From positions 277,445 to 341,444 of the forward strand of contig RQTK01000175.1 of NCBI GenBank assembly GCA_003991915.1: a DNA stretch of 64,000 nt. The letters are read 5' to 3'. The stretch comes from Elysia chlorotica. Its lineage: Eukaryota; Mollusca; Gastropoda; Plakobranchidae. Under the pieces are notes generated by a model, which worked only from the letters and a program-made list of their open reading frames with translations, did not search any database and was not told the origin of the DNA. Below, piece after piece: positions 56,040 to 64,000 of the stretch (positions within the stretch are counted from its first letter, which is position 1; every line of letters begins with the position of its first letter). The position numbers and the translations under genes are program-made.

Positions 56040-56640
56040 AAGAGTTCAAATGTTTGAAGCGATGATAACAGAAAGCGGTAACTGCGAAACAGAAATGAAG
56101 ACAAGAGTAGAAAAAGCTAAAAAGAAACTGGAACAGGAAATGAAACGTATTCTGACCAATAAATAACTAGCCCTGAAGGTGAGACAACCAGTGCACAGGT
56201 GCTATGTACATCCAGTCCTGATGTACGGAAGCGAGACTTGAGCATTGAACAAACAGCTGGAGAGACGCATCACAGCAACTGAGATGTGGTTCATCCGAAG
56301 GATGCTCAAAGTCTTATAGACAATGAGGAAAACAAACGTACCATGCACACAATTAAATCTTCTCTATAAAATCAGGACACAACAAGCAAAATTCGTTTAC
56401 TATGTCATGCGCACACTTGGTTTTGAACATGTAATTACAACTGGTAAAACAAACGGAAAGAGAGCGAGAGGAAGACGGAGAGAAACGATCCGGGACGGGT
56501 TAGGAAGATGGATCGTTGAAAGTAAACGGATTGACCTGATTATGAAATGCGAATGTGGAGTGACATGGTCGTCAACACCAAAAGGCACGACACTCCATGA
56601 AGTTGAAACAAATTTTCGCAGGAAAGCTTTTTTGAGTCGT
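56040..56640 (+). pseudogene. Decayed LINE, C-terminal part of ORF2 (RTE-like)
   Basis: In one frame with stops: KTRVEKAKKKLEQEMKRILT, VLMYGSET (stop) ALNKQLERRI, TATEMWFIRRMLKVL (stop), IRTQQAKFVYYVMRTLGFEH, VITTGKTNGKRARGRRRETI, RDGLGRWI. The order YGSETW, EMWFLRRML, GKRxRGRxR is typical of the tail of RTE-like ORF2 proteins. Inactive. Confidence 0.8.
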
Positions 56641-57226
56641 GTGTTGTTTTCGGTTCTGGGATTGAACTCACGGCTGTCGGTTAGTTAAAGGATCGGCCTG
56701 TCGCTCAAGCCAATAGAGCTCTTAAGTGATGAGAGGGAGGTCAGAGATTCCAATCTTATAATGGTGTTATGCGCCTCTTTTAGCGTAGAGGATTCTCTCT
56801 CTCTGGAAACCTAGTGGACATAAGCCGAACCAAAGATCACTTTTTTTGTCAATTTCTTTTTTGCTTTGCGCTTTTCTTTATCCAGACCCCCCCCCTCTCC
56901 CCCCGTCTCAAAAAAGAAACATGGGCCACTGATCTCGTTTCCTTTCTGTGTGACACCAAAGACTCTAGATTTAGTGAGAGGTTTCACAAAAAGAGAGAAC
57001 AGTGCTATTAATAGTGGGAGTTAGCACGACGCGCGCTCACTCTATTTCCTTCTTGTCATTAGAGCGGTTGACCAATACTGAAATATAGCTTTTTCCCCCA
57101 AGGTTTAAAAAAGGAAGCAATCGCTTTAATTATCTAGACGCACACCCGCAAAATCTTCGGTGTGAAACCTCTCACGATCTCACACTCTCTGGCCATGCTT
57201 TCATTGGTTGTTGTTTTTGAACAGTA

Positions 57227-57228
<2 letters not shown>

Positions 57229-57285
<57 letters not shown>

Positions 57286-57320
57286 GCTAGCTAGCTAGCT
57301 ATCGATCTATCTATCTATCG
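57229..57320. repeat. (CT)n followed by CTAT/CTAG repeats
   Basis: About 46 bp CT, then ctatctatctagctagctag. Confidence 0.9.
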
Positions 57321-57538
57321 CTTAGAGACAGACACAGGGAGTCTAGGAGTTAGGGTTGATTGTATACCACTTATAAGACGATTTGAATTTTACCACGATT
57401 TAATACTATCATAATCACCATGATTATCCAGTAATCGATGTAGTTCACTAGACAGTCTGACAAATTAAACAGACCAGGATCAAACTGGCCACGTGCTAAC
57501 GAGGTTTATCCTCTTTTAATACTTTTTTTTTTCATTAT

Positions 57539-57540
<2 letters not shown>

Positions 57541-57584
<44 letters not shown>
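57541..57584. repeat. (CTA)n microsatellite
   Basis: About 15 units. Confidence 0.9.
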
Positions 57585-57586
<2 letters not shown>

Positions 57587-57703
57587 TGTAAATATATAAT
57601 GTACGTTCATTGTCATTTTAAATACTTTGTAAACAACTGAGCCAGCTTGTCTTGGTGTTCGCAAATAAAACCATATATTATTGTTATTAATATCACTACA
57701 ACA

Positions 57704-57777
<74 letters not shown>
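57704..57777. repeat. (CTA)n microsatellite
   Basis: About 25 units, 70 bp before a sequence that recurs after the next array. Confidence 0.95.
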
Positions 57778-58095
57778 AACTACTATTGCTACAACCAGTT
57801 GCCAATACTATCACCACTACAGCTGTTGTATTTGCTATTAATTAAATCTATTTCGCAATATTTGTGTTCACTGTAGTTTCAGACGGTGCGATTAACAAAT
57901 AGGAATAATTTACACGTGTTTTGAAGCTTTGAAATTTGCTCGACAAAAAAATGATAATCCAGTAATCTACTTTGGTTGGGATTCATTATGAATATGATCA
58001 CATTTAAATCACGTTTAATGTATTACTAATCAACATTGAACGAGCTTGCTTGAAAACAAAACAAAAATCCCCACCCCAACTTTCCCAATGCAACA

Positions 58096-58240
<145 letters not shown>

Positions 58241-58926
58241 GCAATATTTGTGTTCACTGTAGTTAAAAACAATATTTTCAGACATCGGCTTTCCCAGAGT
58301 TATGAACCTACTTCAGTGCACCATGAATGCAACACCAAGCTGTGAATAGTTGGTGCAACATAATACGGGTGCATAGTCATTTGTTGCAAATGAAGATCGT
58401 GCTAGAGGCAAGAACAGTTGTTATTCATGTACAATTTTGGAAACCATCGAATTTTTTTTCCTGTGCAGACATGTCTTTTTGTTGGAGACAAAACATACGT
58501 TAGAAGGAGCACTACTTTGGCTAGTTCCGTAAATCTTTTAAAAAAGCAAATTAATCAGCTTGGATTCAGTGTGCGGTTGTGTTGTTGAAATCTATTGTTG
58601 GCAAATGGCTATGCAATGATTGACTCTGCAGTTAATGCGTGTTTTGGGGACCAACCAAACACAAAAAACCGTCATTGAAATGATTGCTGTTAAACATCTG
58701 GTGTCTGTTCAGAAACATAAGTAACCTGATCTTAGCATAATACGGGAAATCATGGTACATGTTCTAAGGTCAGAATCATCTAGTTATGTTTTATAACGTG
58801 GTCGGATGTTGGGTTGACGTTACATAATATTCTGTTTTGATGCTTGGGTCGAGATTTTTTTAGCACTAGGACTAGTATTAGAAACACGGAAAAGGGGTAG
58901 GATACGGAAGGAAGGAAGAGCGAACG

Positions 58927-59064
58927 AAGAAGAAAAAGAAGAAGAAGAAGAAGAAGAAGAAGAAGAAGAAGAAGAAGAAGAAGAAGAAGAAGAAGAAGAA
59001 GAAGAAGAAGAAGAAGAAGAAGAAGAAGAAGAAGAAGAAGAAGAAAAAGAAGAAGATGAAAGAA
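58927..59064. repeat. (GAA)n microsatellite
   Basis: About 44 units with aaaaag variants at both ends. Confidence 0.97.
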
Positions 59065-59790
59065 AAAGCAAATAACTATTAAGGAAAAGAGGGGAAAACC
59101 ACAAGAGGAATGATGGTGACGCACTTATAACAGGAGACATATAAATGGATATAGACCAACATTTACTGCTTTAGAAGCTAAGACAGCAATATAAGTGATA
59201 AAGAGTAAAAAAATAGGGTTGGTACATATAAAACTATTAAGGAAAGAATAGACACAATCATCCAAGTTCACAATGAAAAAAAAAGTAAGAACAAGGCCGT
59301 AACCCTTGGAGAAAGAAGTCAAGACTGACTGAAAGGCCAATAGTGTTTACTGGAAACATGAGTTAAAACTTCAAAGCCGCCACAGCCCGTTCCAAGTTAT
59401 GCGCTTGTTTGCTTTGATAAGGCGTATTGTGTGGCATAACCAAAATGTAGGATCAGGTGGCACCCGAAACGGAACAAAATAATGTGGGCCCAAGGTGTGG
59501 GAGGCAGCTTGTTAATCATTGGTTTTGTGTTGGACCCAAGGCTATATTCAATATCCTAGGGTGGGCCACATGTGCTCCATTTTGTAGGCATGGTTATTGT
59601 AAAAATCGTGTTGGAAATTTTCTCCTTTTTGGTCGTTTAACGAGGTGCTAAACGTTCTATTTACTTGCTATGTGTGTGTATTGTGGTAAGAGCCTTGCCT
59701 TTGAGGGTGTTTTTTTAATGCTGGTAATGTGGTATTTATTTACTATTCGCTCCTTGTTATTATCGTTTTAAAGTTCATAGATATGAATTA

Positions 59791-59900
59791 GGGGCCGTAG
59801 TACAACGTCACGGTAGCTTACGACTCGCCGTAAGAATATATATGCGATAAAGAGTGCATAAGACGAGTCTTAAGCTACCGCAATGTTGTACTTATGGTCC
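59791..59900. mobile_element. Palindromic MITE, copy 3
   Basis: 'gggccgtagtacaacgtcac' pairs with 'caatgttgtacttatggtcc'; inner arms ggtagcttacgactcgccgt and its partner, with an AT-rich centre. Confidence 0.78.
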
Positions 59901-60354
59901 TTGATCTATATTCCGTTTTAAGTTTTTTATTGATATACGCAGAACGCTAAATGTGTCTTTCATGATTCTAAACATATATATTCTTATCACTACAGTCCTG
60001 TATTAGAACAATCCATTGCTCTAAACAAGTTCAAGCGTATACCACACAAGACCTGAAAACGAGCTGAAAAATAGCACCAATAGCAACCTTCCTGTTCGGT
60101 TATATTTTTTCCATAATATTCATAGGAATCGAGTGATTGAAACTGAGATGCCAGTCGATTGAATATCAACATAAACTTATTTATTTGAAGAAAAAAAAAA
60201 CTCTTCAAACATTTCTCGCAAAATTGTTTTAAAAATATATACATGTATATATATATCTCAATTTATACATTGTACTCATTTATCTAACTGTACCTCGAGA
60301 TACACACATGAACATAAATTTCTACTAAATCTTGTTCTGTAATATTATACTCAC

Positions 60355-60588
60355 ATGTATTCTTTCGAGTGTTTCTTGCAAAACCTGCTCAAAAGACAAA
60401 CACCTCCTCTGTCGTGAGAATCCGGCTAGCACTCGCCTGTGTGTTCTGGTACATCTACTGGACTTGTAGAGCAGTCTGGATTGTCTCGTCTCACTTGTGT
60501 CTCTATCAACCTGACACCCTCCTGCTCCTGGGCCCAAAGCTGGGTTTAGCGTGTGGAACTGATGGCGGGGCGTGGAACTAACTCACTG
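60355..60588 (-). CDS. Possible exon with doublecortin-like motif; gene unknown
   Basis: A minus-strand frame is open from a TGA near 60588 down to a strong donor (cat|gtgagt) at 60355. It ends RVLAGFSRQRRCLSFEQVLQ then ETLERIH. The block 'RRVL...SFEQVLxExxERI' resembles the middle of doublecortin domains, where SFEQVL precedes the 'GAVRKLYTLDG' part that would lie in the next exon. The exact acceptor is unclear (candidates near 60565 and 60535), and no partner exon was located. It may be a genuine internal exon of a minus-strand gene or an isolated fragment. Confidence 0.3.
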
Positions 60589-60878
60589 GCACAATAGCTA
60601 GCGCGTCACAGTTGGTTTGACTCCGTTGGTTTCAGTCACAGTAAACTGTTGGTTTTAGAATGCGGCAGTATTTTGGTTTTACCCATAGATGTATATAAGT
60701 ACCAGGGTAGTTATATATCTATGGTTTTACCACACCAGACGATTTCGTGATACACGTCAGCGGGGAAATAGTTGGCAGGAGCGCGTTTAATGGAGATAGG
60801 AGGAGGGGTAGAGAAAAATGTAAGGAGGAAAAGAATACAGATATAAAGATAGATATGTAGATAGATAAATATATAAAT

Positions 60879-60882
<4 letters not shown>

Positions 60883-60945
<63 letters not shown>
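60883..60945. repeat. (GA)n microsatellite
   Basis: About 60 bp, followed by a run of A. Confidence 0.95.
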
Positions 60946-60949
<4 letters not shown>

Positions 60950-61209
60950 AAACTGGGTGGGAGAAGCATTTATAACTTTTTAAAGATTATTACCATTGAT
61001 ATTTGAGCCTTTTGACAAACCACAAGCCTCTGTATTTCAGAAATGGGTATGAAGATGATGCTTATTTTAGTGTTGTTATTTTCTTCTTTGTTATGCGTGC
61101 TGCTGCTGCTATTGTGGTTATTGTTATTGTTGTTGTTATTTTTTTTTACTTTAAAATTTAAATAACGCCCCTTTAAATCAGTAAATATGCATTATAAATG
61201 TATGTACTT

Positions 61210-61290
61210 TATGTATGTATGTATGTATGTATGTATGTATGTATGTATGTATGTATGTATGTATGTATGTATGTATGTATGTATGTGTGT
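61210..61290. repeat. (ATGT)n microsatellite
   Basis: About 19 units, grading into the GT-rich minisatellite. Confidence 0.95.
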
Positions 61291-61324
61291 GTGTGTATGT
61301 ATGTATGCATGCATGCATGTATGT

Positions 61325-61950
61325 ATGTGTGTGCGTGTGTGTGTTCGTGTGTATGTGTTCGTGTATGTGTGCGTGTGTGTGTTCGTGTGTATGTGTTCGT
61401 GTATGTGTGCGTGTGTGTGTTCGTGTGTATGTGTTCGTGTATGTGTGCGTGTGTGTGTTCGTGTGTATGTGTTCGTGTATGTGTGCGTGTGTGTGTTCGT
61501 GTGTATGTGTTCGTGTATGTGTGCGTGTGTGTGTTCGTGTGTATGTGTTCGTGTATGTGTGCGTGTGTGTGTTCGTGTGTATGTGTTCGTGTATGTGTGC
61601 GTGTGTGTGTTCGTGTGTATGTGTTCGTGTATGTGTGCGTGTGTGTGTTCGTGTGTATGTGTTCGTGTATGTGTGCGTGTGTGTGTTCGTGTGTATGTGT
61701 TCGTGTATGTGTGCGTGTGTGTGTTCGTGTGTATGTGTTCGTGTATGTGTGCGTGTGTGTGTTCGTGTGTATGTGTTCGTGTATGTGTGCGTGTGTGTGT
61801 TCGTGTGTATGTGTTCGTGTATGTGTGCGTGTGTGTGTTCGTGTGTATGTGTTCGTGTATGTGTGCGTGTGTGTGTTCGTGTGTATGTGTTCGTGTATGT
61901 GTGCGTGTGTGTGTTCGTGTGTATGTGTTCGTGTATGTGTGCGTGTGTGT
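61325..61950. repeat. GT-rich minisatellite, 38-bp unit, about 16 copies
   Basis: Unit: gcgtgtgtgtgttcgtgtgt followed by atgtgttcgtgtatgtgt. The copies look identical. Since 38 is not a multiple of three and no phase contains a stop, frames of about 270-310 codons appear in several phases; these are artefacts. Confidence 0.97.
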
Positions 61951-62264
61951 ATGTATGTATGGATGTATGTATGTCTGTATATATGTGTGTATCAATGTAT
62001 GTATGTGTGTATGTACTACTATAATTGCTATCTTTAATATAATAATTCGTTTTTGGAGGTCTTTTTGTTTTTTTGTTTTCTTTTTAGGAGGCTTACGTGA
62101 CACTATCATTAACGAATGAGCTTCGTTTATTCAACGATCTCTTAAATCTGTTTTTGTTATAATTATGGTTACAACTAACTCCTTTAATGACGTACTCAAT
62201 CTAACACCGGTGACATGCCTCAGTAAAGGAGCTAATGGAATGATGCACGAACAATTGTGTTTGT

Positions 62265-62378
62265 TTGTTGCTCTTCGCCCAACGTCAGGACTATTTAGGA
62301 TATACTGATGACGGGTGCCGAGAAAAATGTCTTCTTTTTACGTGCTACCACACGAAGGCAGTGCGGGGATACCAAGTC
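62265..62378 (-). mobile_element. SINE-like fragment abutting (TTA)n
   Basis: 'cttcgcccaacgtcaggact', 'acgtgctaccacacgaaggc' and 'agtgcggggataccaagtct' resemble the internal blocks of the family, decayed, directly against the TTA array. Confidence 0.4.

Positions 62379-62459
<81 letters not shown>
62379..62459. repeat. (TTA)n microsatellite
   Basis: About 27 perfect units. Confidence 0.95.
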
Positions 62460-62461
<2 letters not shown>

Positions 62462-62828
62462 GGAGGCAAACTTTTATTGAAGCAGCGTAACAACTAACAT
62501 AATGTGAACTATGTCATTGAACTCTTCCGTACAGGTATAACAGTAATTGTTGAGAGAAATCGGCTAATATGTGAAGAAAACTTCTCTCTGAGTACACAGT
62601 CATGTAATAACCCGCCCTTACCACAAACAAAAAAAACAACAACAAAAAACCGAACAGATCAAATAGATCACTGGAACCCCTGTGCGTTATAAGAATAATA
62701 ATAATTTATATGCAATTCTAGAATGCATGCTTTTATTTATTTATCTTGGTTGTTCAAACACTTGGACCCTGCTTTGAGAAGTCGCCTCGATTCTGACCCT
62801 CCCTATACATTTAGTGCGTTGAGTCAAT

Positions 62829-62833
62829 ATTAT

Positions 62834-62928
<95 letters not shown>

Positions 62929-62929
62929 T
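62829..62929. repeat. (TAG)n microsatellite
   Basis: About 33 units, bounded by ATT on both sides. Confidence 0.95.
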
Positions 62930-63579
62930 CATTATTATCATTTAGCAAAGCTTGATTTACGCTAAACTTTAGATTAAACTAGCTGTGGATTGAACTTTTG
63001 TTTGATTGACAGGCCAAATCACCGAATTGACTGAAGTAAACACATTTTTTGCCTATTAACAAGGGTATTCGTGAATTATTTATTTTAAATTCGTATCATA
63101 TTAGGATCGGGTGATTCTCATTGATTTAGCTCACTCTGGTTCCAAATGCAAATGTTCGTTTATTTTGGTTAACCTGCCTGTTTTTTTAAGCCTTGATTGC
63201 GCATCACGCAGTGTTTGCTGTTTAGCCAGGAAAAAATGCACGTTTCACCCGCATCACCTTTATTATAATGGATGCATTTTGCAGTCAATACGTCATATAG
63301 ATCTAGTGTTACCAACTTACAAATGACTGGTTTTTTATTCTTATGTCACAGACTTGGTGTGAAGTGGAATGTGATGGGCGTTGTGGACTAGTCACGTTGA
63401 TGCTGTATACCCGAATGTGTATTCGTACTTGTAATTATTCTCACATGTATAATTTACATGGCGCTATACAGGAAAACCGAGGCGTAATTTTTAGTCACAA
63501 ATAAGTGGTTCTAAATGTAGATGTTTGTTTATTTTGGTTAACCTGCCTGTTTTTTTAAGCAGCCTTTAGCCAGGAGTAA

Positions 63580-63805
63580 AAATACACGCAAAAGGTCCGT
63601 GGTTCGAGCCCTGGCGATTTTGCTCCGTACTGGTTGGGTCGGTGTTAGTTTAAATGTGAGCGGCTGAGACAGAAGTCTGGTATCCTCGCCCTGTCTTGTT
63701 TGTGGCAGTCCATAAAAATTGATAGACGTCAGTCTTGGACCCTTCCACAATATAGCCTATATAATGCTGAAGTTGGACGTTAATCCAACTCACCTACAAC
63801 AACTC
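63580..63805 (+). mobile_element. SINE copy, most of head to complete 3' end
   Basis: B box region ggtccgtggttcgagccctg, then 'ctggttgggtcggtgttagt', 'gcggctgagacagaagtctg', 'gacgtcagtcttggaccctt', and the end 'aagttggacgttaatccaac' with a CAA-type tail. Together with 24567 it defines the family. Confidence 0.75.
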
Positions 63806-63837
63806 TTCACGTCGTGGAAAGAGGGTGGGGGGTGGGG

Positions 63838-63905
63838 AAGCCTGGATCTAGTGGTAGAGCGTTGAGCTCCAATCGGGAGGTCACCGGTTCGAAAACCGCA
63901 ATCGC
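63838..63905 (+). mobile_element. tRNA-like SINE head
   Basis: gcctggatctagtggtagag, cgttgagctc and ggtcaccggttcgaaaaccg resemble A and B boxes. The stems do not complete a cloverleaf, so not a tRNA gene. Confidence 0.5.
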
Positions 63906-64000
63906 ACACATTCTTATGATAATTATACACTTTGTTTTTGTAAATGCGTCTTTAGGCAGAGAATTTATCTTTTTTTTTACTGTTGACTCACGTTTGAGGT

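Larger units (their letters stand above)
62030..63579. other. No gene identified
   Basis: AT-rich with two long trinucleotide arrays and a SINE-like scrap. Open frames have no family character. Confidence 0.5.

Noticed and set aside
61325..61950. Regular 38-bp array as a CRISPR
   Set aside because: No spacers: units are contiguous and identical, and the genome is eukaryotic.
61187..62119. Frames of 270-310 codons on both strands
   Set aside because: Produced entirely by (ATGT)n and the stop-free 38-bp minisatellite.
63838..63905. tRNA gene
   Set aside because: A- and B-box-like motifs exist, but acceptor and anticodon stems do not form; better a SINE head.

Overview
The window is eukaryotic, spliced, AT-rich and crowded with repeats. 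The best guess is a mollusc, probably a gastropod. The grounds are an intron-rich CFAP300 ortholog (so a ciliated animal), dense (GA)n and (ATT)n microsatellites, a tRNA-derived SINE whose 3' part reads like 'tggacgttaaaccaactcaa', and decayed jockey-like and RTE-like LINEs. The clade call is inference; no marker gene here settles it.

Layout. 1-1061 (minus) is a partial Ser/Gln-rich open frame running off the left edge. 1062-23700 has no gene I can support, but holds a remarkable foldback element (5767-6274) and a 17-bp-arm inverted-repeat element (about 21384-21790). 23690-23780 is a possible promoter and first exon. 26404-45525 (plus) is CFAP300, six exons with agreeing phases, coding about 210 residues; the terminal exon was not found. 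Its introns carry SINEs, three decayed LINEs, a 458-base assembly gap, a 977-bp almost identical duplication and two minisatellite arrays. 48331-48690 is a rearranged mariner remnant. 50885-55537 (minus) is a two-exon gene for a large four-pass membrane protein with tetraspanin-like topology but no CCG motif, disturbed by an internal duplication carrying 95 bp of its own first exon. 56040-56640 is a LINE fragment, about 60355-60590 (minus) a possible doublecortin-type exon, and 61200-62000 a GT-rich minisatellite. The right edge is SINE-rich.

How the parts relate. CFAP300 is a ciliary dynein-arm assembly factor; a near-consensus RFX X-box lies 361 bp upstream of its ATG, with a 71-bp hAT-type mini-element between them. 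If the missing CFAP300 exon lies beyond 64000, the four-pass gene is nested in its last intron on the opposite strand. No functional link between the other genes is visible. Mobile DNA dominates: at least fifteen SINE pieces, three copies of a palindromic MITE, one hAT-type mini-element, one foldback element, one mariner remnant and four LINE remnants.
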